Shown here: piece by piece, positions 1 to 14,130 of the stretch | Layout: each line of letters opens with the position of its first letter | How positions within the stretch are numbered: position 1 is the stretch's first letter | From: Acestrorhynchus altus | Taxonomy: Eukaryota > Chordata > Actinopteri > Characiformes > Acestrorhynchidae | Length of the DNA stretch: 64,000 nucleotides | Assembly (NCBI GenBank): GCA_034509495.1 | Contig: CM067512.1 | Span: 6,890,468-6,954,467, forward strand | Direction of reading: 5' to 3' | Translations under genes and position numbers: made by a program | The notes under the pieces: generated by a model | Told to the model about the DNA's origin: nothing | Databases searched by the model: none | The model's input: only the letters and a program-made list of their open reading frames with translations

Positions 1-1
1 T

Positions 2-4
<3 letters not shown>

Positions 5-44
<40 letters not shown>

Positions 45-50
45 TCTCTT

Positions 51-90
<40 letters not shown>
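5..90. repeat. (CT)n followed by (TA)n microsatellite
   Basis: A pure (CT)n tract runs to about position 41. After a short TTTG-rich spacer it passes into a (TA)n tract to about 83. The array starts at the window edge and may extend beyond it. Confidence 0.97.
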
Positions 91-91
<1 letters not shown>

Positions 92-481
92 GAATTGGAG
101 TTCAGTACTGGTTTAAAGGCAAAGAAAGGGTGTTATGGGTTTTAGGGTCATGGTCGTACTATATTTACTACATAATGTATGAATTCATATTGTACATATT
201 GTATGAATTTCTCTGGAGACTTAGCTGTTTACTGGTTATTTCTGTTCATTCTGACATAACAAAACAATAATAATGACAAGGAAGAGATCTCCTCTCTTAC
301 TTTTGTCCAATGTTCCTCATAACTGTTAAATGAAATAAATAAAGTTGACAAAGTTGATCTCTAGATTAAATCTTAATCAAATTAAACTTTCCTTTTTGGA
401 GGCAACCAAGTGATTAATCCGGCTTTGTTTCTGGTGTTCCAATTCTTTATTTGCTTTATTCTGATGTGATCTGTTTCTTGC

Positions 482-483
<2 letters not shown>

Positions 484-530
<47 letters not shown>
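484..530. repeat. (TAA)n microsatellite
   Basis: About 15 uninterrupted AAT-type triplets. Read on the minus strand they give a leucine-homopolymer frame, which is not a gene. Confidence 0.97.
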
Positions 531-2413
<1,883 letters not shown>

Positions 2414-2499
2414 TTATCAGAGGTATAATATTTCAGTCTAAATGCATAATTACTATACATGAGTAGATCTTTGAAGTACCTGTACTTTACTTGACCATT

Positions 2500-2640
2500 T
2501 CTGTCACTTAACCTTTAGAACCCAAGACTAATTTTACAGGAGTTTTGCACAGTTTGATGTATTTTAACATTAAATAAGTATTTAAAGAAAACAGTCTCAC
2601 ATCATATATTGTTATTTTCAGGTGATCCTAGACTACTCAA
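2500..2640 (-). repeat. Fragment of an unclassified dispersed repeat family
   Basis: The segment around 2605-2640 (TATTGTTATTTTCAGG followed by TGATCCTAG) recurs with small changes at 57113-57150 and, more weakly, at 55742-55775. The strand follows the convention set by the copy at 39155. No terminal repeats or coding remnant identify the family. Confidence 0.5.
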
Positions 2641-2655
2641 ACGCATCTTCATTTT

Positions 2656-2661
2656 GTGTGT

Positions 2662-2702
<41 letters not shown>

Positions 2703-2733
2703 CGTGTGTGTGTGTGCGTGTGTGTGTGTGTGT
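2656..2733. repeat. Interrupted (TG)n microsatellite
   Basis: A (TG)n array with occasional GC and GA interruptions, directly after the dispersed-repeat fragment. Its minus-strand Thr-His translation is not a gene. Confidence 0.95.
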
Positions 2734-2739
2734 TTGCAT

Positions 2740-3545
2740 GTAATGACTAAAAAATTGACACAGTGGGGCCAGTCGCTGTATGTTTGCTGTGGACTGAATA
2801 TGCAACAAAAGATCAACATTTCAGCTTAGATTTCCAGGTATTTACATCTCGATCAAACACAGAGTTCAGAAGGTCGCTTCACATTTTCCTTGTGAGCGAA
2901 AGTACTGGAACACTGGATAGATAAACTTCAAAGAATGCCGAACACGGTTTTACATTTACTGCCCTTCTTGTGGCAAATAGCTAGTCCCTAACAGCTGTGA
3001 TTAGATGGAGTTAAAACAGCATTGCTTCTTTCAATTTTCTGAAGCTGCTATACCTCTATCAATAGTGCAGGGCCTCATTTGAAAAATCTCCTGTGAGCAG
3101 AACTGTGCTTATAGGGGTGACAGCATCCCTGTGTGACTGATCAATGTAAAGATATGGAGAAAATGAGGTAAGAAGCTTCCTTACCTCAGAAGTCTTACCT
3201 TGCTAACATGGGTGCAAAAAAAGAACAAAAAGAACCAAAAAAAAAAAACTCTTCTTTTATTCAAAGACATTTGTCTTGCACTGAAATGGACTGAACATTT
3301 ATGGTCGGGCCATCACTAGGATAGAGCAGAGCCTGTTATTTCTGTCTGACAGGACAAAACCTTTAGCCACTAGACAGCACAGTATGAGTCACCAGAGATG
3401 TTAGTGGAAAATGAAAGATCCCTGAAAACATTTTAAGTATGGACACATAATGATGTTCCTCATTTGCGTTAACGAATGCTGACAAAACTTTAGTACATCT
3501 TTTTATTTTGTTGTAATAACAAAAATAAATAAATAAAAATAAAAA
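2740..3545. other. No gene seen
   Basis: Mixed unique sequence with short A-rich tracts near 3230-3250. No exon-like frame, transposon end or RNA gene was recognised. Confidence 0.55.
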
Positions 3546-3547
3546 TA

Positions 3548-3548
3548 A

Positions 3549-3602
<54 letters not shown>

Positions 3603-3604
3603 AC

Positions 3605-3671
<67 letters not shown>
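3548..3671. repeat. (TTA)n followed by (TAA)n, an inverted triplet pair
   Basis: About 50 bp of (TTA)n runs to about 3600, is separated by TAACAATAA, and is followed by about 60 bp of (TAA)n. The two halves are reverse complements, so a single strand could fold into a long A-T hairpin. Confidence 0.95.
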
Positions 3672-3939
3672 TTTTACAAACATTTCTTCACAGGACTACC
3701 TTTCTAAACCTTTTTAATTAGTCTGAGGGTCAGTTTCTCAGTCAGGGATATACTGTTATGTTCTCATATTGTGCACCAAGCTTGCAAATGGCCAAAAATG
3801 TATTGTTTCTTTCTTCATTAAAGCAACATATGGGGAAAAAAAAGACCAACCATTAAAGAAAAACACATCAACAAGACATGAATGCAAGTACCCACAATTT
3901 AGAATCTCGTTGTTTGCAGAGTAGTTGGTATTCTTTTCT

Positions 3940-4440
3940 TTTATTTCACCCCATGTCAAAGCAGCCTTGCTGTTCTGTGATATCTTGGTTGCGTGGATGC
4001 TGCCACAGATGTCTGGAAAAGCTTGAATAATAATATGTCCACTAGATTTATGAATAACATCAGCAAACAACAACAATGGCTCCTAATGAGCATTCCCTTT
4101 GAGCCTTTCGACCATGACCGATTTCTGACACTGTTTTCAGAGATGTGCCAGTGGTTTAAGCAATCCCTCCTCCATGGCAACGTGCTTTTTGCAATCTCCT
4201 CATATGGCTGAAGCTGCAAGAGCGGGTGCTATTGTATCAGTGGGCAATCTTCCCAGTACCAGGCTCTTTGAAAAGTGCCAGTTCAAGCGCATGTGCTGTG
4301 GTGGGGCTTCTTGCCGCACCCTCTCTCATCACTCAGACTGGTGGGCACAGCAGACAGCTTCTGTCAAGTGGCACAATGTTGTTAGTACCACTGAGGCTCT
4401 CTATGTCAGGGGCATGATCTCATTGTGATTTGTCAATCAT
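3940..4440. other. High-complexity block, candidate conserved non-coding element
   Basis: About 500 bp of balanced, repeat-free sequence between triplet arrays. It is unlike the AT-rich background and holds overlapping frames of 60-106 codons on both strands. Several frames overlap without one being dominant, which argues against a protein exon. It could be a conserved enhancer or a non-coding RNA exon. This rests on texture only, since no comparative data are available. Confidence 0.3.
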
Positions 4441-4579
4441 GCGTGAGTACATTAGGCTGATTTAATGGGAAGCCAGCCAGACTCAACTATACATATTTGA
4501 TCAGGGGTTGGGCTTTGGTATTGACACAAGCCAATTCAAACAGACAAGGTGATGAAGCCTCATATCTCATGGTATTATG

Positions 4580-4587
4580 ACACACAC

Positions 4588-4629
<42 letters not shown>

Positions 4630-4681
4630 ATAATAATAATAATAATAATAACAATAATAATAATAATAATAATAATAATAA
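4580..4681. repeat. (CA)n-(TAA)n compound microsatellite
   Basis: A (CA)n array to about 4627 runs directly into an AAT-type triplet array with one ACA interruption. Confidence 0.96.
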
Positions 4682-4689
4682 GTTAACCC

Positions 4690-7332
4690 TTTGATATATA
4701 TATATATGTTTTTTGTTTTTGTTTTTGTTTTTTTTTTAAACATACTTTATAATGAATATGTTCTGCTATATGAAAAAAAGGTCTGTGCACTTCCGACCAC
4801 CTGACAGTTCATTTTTATGCACCAGTTATTTGTTTTCAGGGAGCGTGTGATGCAGTGTTCTGTGCACGGCACATCTGGTCATTACTTGTTTTAGAATTTC
4901 TCTCTTATTTTCAGGATTTTTGTTGTTCAGACTGTAGCTTTGGTTGCTTGTGAAGAAATCTGATTTGGTTTAAAATGTGGGTGTTTTGCTGCAGTAGTCT
5001 AGTAGTGGGGTGACAGAATGGGGCCAGATGGTAGATAGTGACGGTGTGTGATGGGAGAGCAAGTTCAGATCAGACCTGCTACGCCGACCGCACTGCCGGC
5101 GCATCTGTAAGTACCAGATCCTTTCTGTCGTCAAATATGTTTACAAATATTTAGGTACGAGTCAGAAATTTGTTCCATTCGGGTTCGGCTGGCTAAGAGG
5201 TTAAATGTCACGTGTTTTATGTTTAAACAGTAAATATATCACTTTGATTGAGGAAACAATCATCACATGCAATTTTACAAACCTTTTCACCGGCCTGTTG
5301 CCTCAGAATTATAATGCTGATCAAGAACAATTAAAATTGACTAATAGACTATTATAAAGCAGTCTAGAACTCCTTGAGCCAATAATATTTCAATAATCTT
5401 CACCGTTAAGAGTAACCAGTCTCTGAGCTTATGAAATCCAGTATGTTTAACAGGAGAAAACAAAGACATAAGCAAGTACTTGTGTATCTGTAAAAAACAG
5501 TTAATCAAAGTAGTAATTAAAGTAATAAAAGTAATTAAAGTAATAAAATGATAACAGTTTGCTGTACCATCTTTCATTGCAGCTAGAACGGCTATTTTGA
5601 TTTAGATTTTTGTTACGATTTTGCTACAATGCCAGAAGTGTTGTGCTGAAGCTGCTGAAGCAGAAAACAAATTGAATGCACATGTGATTCATTGTGTAAT
5701 TCACTCCATAATTAAATATTTACCCATGTTTGAAAAAGATAGCAAAACCAAAGCAATAACTCCATTTTTAAAGGATAATTAGAAATTGCTATAAAATGTA
5801 GTGGCTTAAATGATTAAATGACTTTTTCCAATGGATTGCTTTTTATACACCAAAGATGTGAGATCTATGAGAGTCATATTTACTCAAGATTGCTTGAAAT
5901 GTGTTTTCTAATAGTTCCATGAATGCACTGAGCTTCATCTATCTTGGGATTTTGCAATGTATTATTCATTATACTGTGCAGTCTTATGATGCGTGTTCAT
6001 GCGTGCATTCTAGAGCATCCATTACAACCGATTGAGTATAAAGCTCAAAAAGGCCGACTGTGGTAAACGCTGAAAATACTGTATTGGAGAAAGGGGGGAA
6101 AAAGACCATTCCTTCAGAGAATCTCTTAATAGGAAATGTTTTAAATAGCACACATTCCCTCTCCTGTGATTGCTTTCATACCATTCTCAGTGCTCTCCAA
6201 CACATAATTAGCAATGGGCTTGGGGTTAGAACGTGTCAGAGGTCTTCCATCCACGCAGATTAAGGGTGTGCTGGTTGCTAATTGGACTAAAGTAAGCTCA
6301 GAGTACAATTTCCCTTATTCTGTAAATAACCTCATCTTTCCAATCTTTCTTTGGGTGAGTGTTGCAGTCCCTGAAAATTCATCACTACCAACCTTCAACC
6401 TTATGGTTCAACTGAGAATACGCCTATTTATTACCACTTTATCTGGCATACAACTTTGCTTCTCAGCTAAGAACACTGGGAGGACAGTTAAAAGGCAATG
6501 AACTGCATTCATGCAAACATTATTTTGCCAGATCATTTGACTGAGAAGACATCTGGCACAATAAAGATGCAATTTAGGAATCACCAGGGACTTTAGATGC
6601 TAAGACACAACAGACGTATAACACCTATTTTCCCCACATATTTAAAGAGGCTCAATAATGGAAAACTGTGTTTACCCTGATATAAATAAAGTTTACGATG
6701 CTATTGTGTCCCTATTCAAAAGCAAAGACCAATGTAAATGAAACAGGGCCATTTCCCAAATCACAAAACTGTCTCTGGCAAAACCAAAGGTCACTGGAGA
6801 CCAAAAACAAGAGAAACAAGATGCAGAAGAAAGGCATGGTAAACTGAGACAGTACTTCACAAGTGGACACAAGGGCCGCACAGTTGGAAACATATTCATA
6901 TTCTGGAGAGTAGGAACTATAGTAAGAGTCGTGATTGGTGGAGTCCATCATGAGTCCAATTGCCCCCAAGCCTCCCGGCTTTCTGAAAAGTGGTTGTGTG
7001 AGATAAATGTTCCTTATGTTCAGAGGAGGTAGGAAGCCAGACTAAACCTGCCAATAAAAGCAGAGTTTATTGTTTTGGGTTTATTCTTCACCAGACCAAC
7101 CCAAAAGGAAAATCCACATGTCCCATTATGAGGCAATAAACGGGCATCAGTATACAGGCATCTCAGCACCTTTAGTCCTCACCAAAATCACAATTTATAC
7201 GGCGATTGCTGCAGTCAATTTACAATTCGTACATCAAAGCACAACTTATAACACATTTATCTATAAATTATATAGATACAACACACACATCGTGTACAAG
7301 AACTGTAGCATTATGTTGCTCATCTGTGAATA
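4690..7332. other. Unique sequence, no gene seen
   Basis: About 2.6 kb without a supported gene. It includes a short GC-richer patch near 5080-5105 and a repeated TAATTAAAGTAATAAA tract near 5513-5548. Moderately complex, TAATTA-containing stretches around 6170-6310 and 6700-6960 could be regulatory, but nothing specific is seen. Confidence 0.5.
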
Positions 7333-7565
7333 GGCTCACAGGCACAATCATTGGGCACAAGGCCAGTCCATTGCAGGGTACTACATGTGTACACCCAGGG
7401 GCAATTTTTCTAACATGTGCATTTTTGGGAGGCAAGAGGAACCCAGAGTAGACTGGGAGAACACACGCAACTCCTCACAGACAGTGACCTGAACAGGGAT
7501 TGAACCCACAACCCCAGGCCCCTGGAGCTGCATAACACACACACTACCTGCGGCACCACTGTGGA
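7333..7565 (-). mobile_element. tRNA-derived SINE, V-SINE (DANA/Mermaid) type
   Basis: Read on the minus strand, a tRNA-like head has an RNA polymerase III B-box (GGGTTCAATCCC, at 7496-7507). It is followed by a body containing GTGTTCTCCCAGTC, GGGTTCCTCTTGCCTCC and AATTGCCCCTGGGTGT, then GCAATGGACTGGCC near the 3' end. This order matches the V-SINE superfamily of fish SINEs. No A-rich tail or target-site duplication is clear, so the copy is probably old. Related tail sequence occurs near 52995-53030. Confidence 0.75.
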
Positions 7566-7569
7566 CCAT

Positions 7570-8264
7570 AATGGCTAAAAACAAATCCATGCTAAAATTA
7601 ACCTTTAGGACTTACATGGACGTGGGCATCTTATAAACATCCTTTTTTGGAGCACAGGAGCACGATGCAAATTCCCGTGTGTGCAAGCATACTGTGTCTA
7701 TGTGCACATTCTTATTTGATAGAGTTTATCACTATCAAAGGTAAAATCTCATCAGCGATGTATTCTCCCCACTTGTGTACATGTTGACAGTGGGTAAAGT
7801 AATATGTATTAGCTTGTTCAATTAAAGCTTTATTAAGCAATCATGTTTTCTATCACCAAACAAAAGATGCTTCGTGCGGCCTTTTGTTGGATGCACTGTG
7901 ATATTTTCTGAGCAAACAAGACAGCTCACTCACATCAGTAAGCACTTGTCATTGACTGGTTTAATCAGAGTGAAAACAAAAGGCCACTAAAGTGTGAAGT
8001 ATGTTCCTAGCTCTGTGTTTGACTGATCAAAAATGAAGGTTGTGACACAAAGAAACAAAATTAGGCATTAATATGTCACCCTTTTAATATGACACCATTG
8101 AGATGTTTCATTATTCATGGAGAGGAGCAGGTTAGATGTCATGAACAGACAGTATTTCTTCTTTTATTTTGTTCTTTGTATTTCAGCCTCAGTGTTCTCA
8201 AACTATTTTTTTTCCCCAAAGGTTTGTATTTAAAAACAATACTGTAAGAAGAAAGCAGATGTAA
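7570..8264. other. No gene seen
   Basis: Unique AT-rich sequence between a SINE and a retroelement-like 3' end. No coding, RNA or repeat feature was recognised. Confidence 0.5.
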
Positions 8265-8500
8265 CGTACATGGAAGGACTCGCTGGGGTTTTATTAACAA
8301 AAGACAGGAATATATTATGCAGAGAACATAACAGACAACACAACAGTTAGCATAACGGGTAACAGGAGAGAAGACTCACAACACCAGACTGACACAAGGG
8401 AGTATATATACACATTAGGAACATTTAACAGGGCTGGGACATGATTACAAGAGGGGCAGGGTTACCAATAGGACACAGCTGGGAATCGGCGGAGACAAGA
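8265..8500 (-). repeat. Dispersed repeat resembling a retroelement 3' end
   Basis: Read on the minus strand the segment has a TATATATAC motif, CTCTCCTGTTACCC and a polyadenylation signal (TTAATAAAACCCC) near the end. This arrangement is common at the 3' ends of abundant teleost repeats. A segment of similar texture with AATAAA lies at 12716-13175. The class is not resolved. Confidence 0.4.
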
Positions 8501-8584
8501 CCGAAACAAGACACATGCTGGAAGCATGTGTGAACACAGGACTCAATACGGGACAGCAGAGCTTTATCAGGTTGTAAACAACAA

Positions 8585-8990
8585 CCTAATGAAATGGCTG
8601 TCACAGGAATGGAGGAAAACTTTGAGAGAATTGCTTGTAGGATGGCCATTAAGGCAGAATAAAGATCTTTGATTGCAAAAAGATCTTCAGGAACATTTAA
8701 CTCTGGAGTGGTGGTGCACTCTTCTACTGTGCAGCAACACCTGCACCAGTATGACCTTTTTGGAAGATTTGCATCTCATAATCAAAAACAGATTACTCCA
8801 AAAGGCACAAGGGGAAGGTTTTGCCATGACCTTGGCAATTCTGCAAACATCAAGACAATTCTGTGGATAGACCTCAAGTGTGGTGCAAGCAAGACTGCCC
8901 AAGACTTAGGGAGCCTAATGAAATCTAGTCATCTTACACTAACTTTGACCAGGTATTTAGACCAGGTGGGCCCAAACTTTTGCAACAGAG
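8585..8990 (+). mobile_element. Tc1-like transposon relic, internally deleted
   Basis: The plus-strand frame near 8700-8760 reads SGVVVHSSTVQQHLHQYDL, typical of the DNA-binding region of fish Tc1 transposases. The sequence then jumps from a point after the GRxxS-like region (about 8790) to a 3' part containing GGTTTTGCCATGACC and CTGTGGATAGACCTCAA, the catalytic C-terminal region. It ends with GGGCCCAAACTTTTGCAA, like the inverted terminal repeat of the family. Much of the catalytic domain is missing, and frameshifts and stops are present. The 235-bp element at 47503-47737 appears to belong to the same family. Confidence 0.75.
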
Positions 8991-9019
8991 CCATTAGGCA
9001 GTCCTATGCTTTTCACTAA

Positions 9020-9960
9020 ACTTCTCAGGGTGGTTAGTAGTTACTGGAAAGATAAATGAACATGAGACTTAAAATGTATGTATATTTATGAGAGCACAGC
9101 CAGGATTTTAAACCAGAGGAGTACACAGGAGATTTGAAAGCCAAATTACTCGGATATCCAGCAAAGCAGACTGTAAAGAAAACACAGCAACTCCATCTTT
9201 ATTCAACAGTGAACAAATGTCGGAGACAAGTTTTCTTATACTTTCATCCAGAGAAAATGAGTGAACGAAAAACATCCAGCCATAGGACATTTAGCTTCTC
9301 TGCTGTAGCTGTTAAAGAGTGTTTCTCCGTATGAGACACAACCTGAGGAAGCAGCCAGATAAAACTATATAAACCAATCAGCCCAGAATGATCTCTTATA
9401 TAAACATCCATATTGGGTGATTGTTCCAGTCCAGAAATGCAACTTACATCTTTTCACTTCCTGAAACTTCTGGAACACTTTGGAATTTATAAAAAATGAC
9501 TCAGCAAATTGGATAAATTGTAATATTTTGTAATTTCAAGTACATTTCATTTTAAAGGGTTAGGTTTAGAATAAGAGTTAAGAATAGGTTTAGTTGTAGA
9601 TTCAAATGTAGGTTAAGGAACAATTGGGTTTAAAGAGTCAACTCTCAGTTCTGGCTCAATCCTAAGAGGAATTACCAATAATTATTTCTTCATCACTAGA
9701 AGTTTTTTCATTTGAGCCAAAGAGTCAAATGTTGAGCCATTTTTTTCAATGTCATGGTGCATTAATTAAATCAATATGTTAATGCAAAACAAATTAATAT
9801 ATGGATGCATTTTGAGGGACAGGATGGGGGGATTTATGGCATGAATTTATAGAGCAATGCTATCCAATATTATGTCATCTATATTTGCCGTATTTATTAT
9901 TATTAATTATATTATTAACTTGGAAATGCTACATAAGTATCCACCAAATTATTTTAGCAT
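9020..9960. other. No gene seen; short telomere-like patch at 9555-9620
   Basis: Unique sequence. At about 9555-9620 a degenerate run of GGTTAGG/TTTAGG-like hexamers occurs, resembling the larger CCTAA-rich field near 23.5 kb. A 66-codon plus-strand frame at 9134-9334 has no recognisable relatives. Confidence 0.5.
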
Positions 9961-9962
9961 TG

Positions 9963-10034
<72 letters not shown>

Positions 10035-10040
10035 ATATAA

Positions 10041-10070
<30 letters not shown>
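9963..10070. repeat. (AT)n-(TG)n microsatellite
   Basis: About 65 bp of (AT)n, a short TATAA transition, then (TG)n from about 10042. Confidence 0.96.
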
Positions 10071-10072
<2 letters not shown>

Positions 10073-10084
10073 TGTTGCTGCACT

Positions 10085-10370
10085 GACCAACATTCTTGAC
10101 ATTCTGCTCATGTACAGATGTCCTGACATTTCAAATTTGCTGGTATAAGCCTCTTTCTACTTCTTGTCTTGCTTTAACGTTTGTTGAAAATTCTCTGAAG
10201 ACTGTGGTACTCCTGTACCTTCTGTACCTTTTCCCCTGCAGATAATGTTCCATTAATATGCATTTGATACAGCACTCTGAGAACAGCCAGCAATTACCTT
10301 CTGTGTCAATGATCATCTTCCGGACAACTGTCAGGTCAGCAGTTCCCCTGATTGTGGTTGCATGCTTTAG
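10085..10370 (-). mobile_element. Tc1-like transposon fragments
   Basis: CAGATGTCCTGACATTT and TTGCTGGTATAAG are typical of the middle of a fish Tc1-like transposase read antisense. GGACAACTGTCAGGTCAGCAG and the preceding CAGCACTCTGAGAACAGCC are typical of another Tc1-like repeat in the same orientation. The segment is a patchwork with no intact frame. Confidence 0.5.
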
Positions 10371-10405
10371 ATTAGATACTGTGTTAATACTGTTTGAGAT
10401 TAAAA

Positions 10406-10407
<2 letters not shown>

Positions 10408-10480
<73 letters not shown>

Positions 10481-10512
10481 TATATGTCCATGAGGTGTCA
10501 TGAAATAATCTC

Positions 10513-10580
<68 letters not shown>

Positions 10581-10585
10581 TCTTT
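10408..10585. repeat. (AT)n and (TC)n microsatellites
   Basis: Two (AT)n blocks are split by CTTCT near 10444, followed after 30 bp by about 75 bp of (TC)n. Confidence 0.96.
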
Positions 10586-10720
10586 ACCTGCTCTTGCTCT
10601 TTAAATGAATACCATCACAAATAGCCTCTAGTTAGATGATACATAAGTTGTAGATGGGTTATTATACTTATCAACATTAACTCCAGCAATGTAAATTCAT
10701 AAGAGTGGAAAATCAGCCTA

Positions 10721-10736
10721 CATCATCATCATAATT

Positions 10737-10795
<59 letters not shown>

Positions 10796-10799
10796 AATT

Positions 10800-10857
<58 letters not shown>

Positions 10858-10858
10858 A
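10721..10858. repeat. (ATC)n triplet array with two-block structure
   Basis: Two (ATC)n blocks of about 55-60 bp are each preceded by the same ATAATT interruption (about 10731 and 10793). The array therefore grew partly by duplication of a larger unit. The minus strand reads as poly-methionine, which is not a gene. Confidence 0.96.
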
Positions 10859-10859
10859 C

Positions 10860-12715
10860 ATTTCCTCTATAGGAAGACACAGCTTACACAAACAGTACCT
10901 CATAACATGCATGAACTTGTACCACTTGTAAATAATCTTCACCTTTATCTTGCCACCTGCCCCCTCCTTCCCCAGTGATCCTTCCATCCCTCCCCGCCAC
11001 CATCCTCCTTTATCGAGGTCCCTTATCAGTTTCAGCTCTCTCACTGGAGAGCCTTTGAAATATAAATCAGGTCTCATTATCTCCCCCTATTACAGTCCCC
11101 ATGGTGATAAGAGCCGAATCGAGGACATCCTTGAGAGGTAATATCATCTAATATGCTTGGGAAAATTGGGCGGGGGGAGGGGGGGTGTAAGAGGGTGGGC
11201 AATATTAGAGATGCTACGTGATGGTAAATTACTAGAAGCTTAGGGAGACAGTTACCTGTCAAAGATCATAAATATGACAATATGCATGAGGAAACATAGG
11301 TCGATATAAATATTGCACTCAAAAGGGATTGGTTCTTCACGGGAAAAAATAGAAAAGGTTGTTCTCAGCATGGTCATGAATGATCTAAATTAGTTGACTT
11401 GAAGCTGAAAGTGTGTCTAAAGTACTGGACAAGGCTCATTTACAAATTCAGCAGCCATATCTACCACATCATAAATCGATTTAAAGAGGGTTATTATTAT
11501 TTCTGCATATCACATTATCACTCAGTGTCAAGGCTCTAGGGGAAAAAAAATGCTGTATCCAGAGTTCCGAAGAGCTAAGATGATCACACTTAGTATGCAA
11601 ACAGTTAGACACTTGTGCCACTGTAGGGATGAGAAATGACACTACATAATAGCAGAATATAAATAAATAAAAATAAATACATTTCCATATATTCTTGGAT
11701 ACACGAAATGAAATGGCCTTACAGTTCTAGTTGTATTTTCCTATGTGACCAGGGAGTTCTAACGGATGGATTAAATGGTAAAAAAAAAAATGGTGGGCAA
11801 ATGGTACAGGCTATGCATCTTATACAATATTTCAGCAATTTATCTGAAGAACAATTTATAAAGACACACTGACCCAAAAAATGTTAACAGGAGGCAAGAA
11901 AAAAAATGCAATACATGTTTTCATAATCAATGCAAGGTGAAAGAAGCCTGATATTATTCCAAGTGGACAGATTAAGCTGAGCAACCAGAAGACTGTCTTA
12001 ACCCACACTGTTAATAATACAGTATATGAATAATTGAGACATAGTGCAGAGTAGTACGAGAGACAACTTCCCTACTTCCTCTGGTTTTCCAGGCCACGTT
12101 TCTACACACCCCTTATTTTTGTCTCATCGTAGCATCACTGAAGAAAGCTAGTAATATTTGCCATTCAGGCAAAACCTTATGGTGAGAAATATTTGCTTAT
12201 AACAAGCAAAGTTCCATAGAACAGGAAACAGAGTGACAAGGGCTAAGAATCTTGGCAGCACAATGAATATTTCACACTGTAAAAGTATGCATGAAGACCA
12301 CCTGTTCCAGTTGCTAAATGATTCACTAGATTTCTTTATTTGGTCAGTGAGCATATTCTGGCCAAACAGCTATCTTCATGAGACATGAGGACAGACCCCG
12401 ATGCTTAGCTGTTCAGATCTAGTTCTGATCTAATATGAAGCAGTTAGAAAAGTTGGGCCAGTCCAAATTTTACTGTCTTTTCCACCAAACTGTCTTTTTG
12501 ACCAAACTTGTCAACAGACAGACAATAAATTTGGATCCAATGAACCCCATAGTCCTCAGTGGTCAAGAGCCTGTAATCATGAAGACCCCCAAAAAGGTGA
12601 GTCCTAACCTACAGATGGTGAAAAAAAATTGAGGGACACAAATTAAAAATTAATGTCTATAATCAGTTTCAACTCCAGATCATTTCCTAATCTTTTGGCT
12701 CAACGGCTAAATGAT
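10860..12715. other. No gene seen
   Basis: Mostly unique AT-rich sequence. It includes a G-rich patch near 11168-11186 and short A-tracts near 11780 and 11900. Reading frames are short and unrelated to known families. Confidence 0.5.
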
Positions 12716-13175
12716 TCACAATGATTCAAAGGTGTCACCTTTCCCTTCATCTCTCCGGACTCCATTTCCCATACTCCTGCTCATCATGTGACATACACGC
12801 TTACAATCCCCTGAGTACTGGTTTGTTTCACATGTGATTCTGTGTATATATGTATATTTGTCTGGCTCGTTGCCATGTTTTGCCAGTTGCACTATGAAAT
12901 GTTCTCTTCTGTACCATTCTTTATTTTCCCTCCGTGTGGCCGTTTGTGTCAGACCACAATTTCTACCTAGCACAGTTTGATTTCTTTCTAGCATTGGATC
13001 CCTGCCAGTTTTTGAATCCATTCTTTGGTACAACCTTTGGTTACTGTTTGCTGCTTCTGGTTTGTGACTTGGAGTGTTTAGACTTTGCTATTTGTGCTCA
13101 GCCCTTTAATAAAGCCTCTTTGTTTTATAATCTCTGCAGGCCTCACTTCTGTCCCATCCTGAGAGCATGAAGATA
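12716..13175 (+). repeat. Probable dispersed repeat with retroelement-like 3' end
   Basis: About 450 bp of T-rich, low-A sequence ends in a polyadenylation signal (CCTTTAATAAAGCC, near 13110) followed by TCTGCAGGCCTCACTTC. This texture is typical of the terminal parts of fish retroelements. An antisense 105-codon frame over it has no recognisable domain. Confidence 0.35.
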
Positions 13176-13800
13176 GAACCTAATGCCAAGCTGTTCATTT
13201 TTTTTTAATTCACTATGTGGAAAAATGGGTCATTCATAAGAAACCATGTTACCTGATTTATTTATTTATTTGCTTATTTATTTAAACAAATGGTTCGTTT
13301 TAGTTGTCGGGGTATTGCATCACATAAAGCTATTCTAATAATAAACCGTACAAAAAAAAAAAAAAATCACATTAAAAATACAACACATTCAACACTTTCA
13401 GTCACATTCATCTCCTATATTCCGACTCTTAGTGAGACAACAGAGTCCACAGTGTTTGCTTCAAAAGCTCTTTGTTAAAAGCTACCCTACTTGTTTTGCT
13501 TTGATCACGTTTCACCTGAGCCAGAGACCATACTGTGACAAGATAAAAAAAAAAGGGAGGGAAAAAAAAAAGAGAGACTATAGTCAATAGTAAAGAGATC
13601 ACAGACATTTAGGGCCTCTGGACAGTTGAGATGAAGAGGATGATGAGAGGTAAAATGGAGTGCAGTGCTGGTAGATGGTCTGTGATGGTCTGTGTGCATT
13701 TGTAGAGAAATCCCCATGTACCAAGGCAAAAAAAAAATACACATTAGAATTGAATATGGAATGTCCTGTTAACCATGGTGGTGAAAAATCAGTTTGACAC
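13176..13800. other. No gene seen; (TTTA)n at 13257-13285
   Basis: AT-rich sequence with a short (TTTA)n tract and several A-homopolymers (near 13350, 13540, 13565 and 13730). No gene was recognised. Confidence 0.5.
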
Positions 13801-13804
13801 AATT

Positions 13805-14130
13805 CACAACTTATTCATCTCATCCACCCCAAACATATGATGTACCCACTCTGGGAAACCTTTGACAATGAAGCACTGATCCCTTGCAGGGATTTGAACT
13901 TGTGATCCCCGAACACTTGATGAGTGTAAAATTACATCACATGAGAAGTTAAGAGTAAATTTACTTTCACTTTCTGCTTTAGAAACAGATATGTACACAG
14001 ACGCCCCTCTTCCCCAGGGACTCTCCCCAGGGATAGTAGCTCTCCGGTGACCACATATCATATACAGTACCATGTATATCAAAACAGAGTGAGTGAAGGG
14101 CAGATGCAGCAGGAGAGTGACACAGAGCAC
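13805..14130 (-). repeat. tRNA-related dispersed repeat, copy 1
   Basis: On the minus strand a B-box-like AAGTTCAAATCCCTG occurs near 13885-13900. The tract around 13920-14000 (GTGTAAAATTACATCACA, then GAGTAAATTTACTTTC) has a counterpart at 25655-25710 in the same orientation. A further homologous piece lies at 14585-14690 with a (TG)n array between them. This is probably a tRNA-derived SINE family, but the element ends are not defined. Confidence 0.45.

Noticed and set aside
3363..3683. 106-codon frame with poly-Tyr and poly-Asn
   Set aside because: Translation of the head-to-head TTA/TAA arrays.
7490..7510. Possible tRNA gene from a B-box-like sequence
   Set aside because: The downstream body matches a V-SINE and no cloverleaf could be completed.
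8669..9019. 116-codon plus-strand frame, possible gene
   Set aside because: It is a Tc1-like transposase relic with a large internal deletion, not a host gene.
10718..11077. 119-codon frame with long poly-Met
   Set aside because: Reads through the (ATC)n array. The N-terminal part has no recognised domain.
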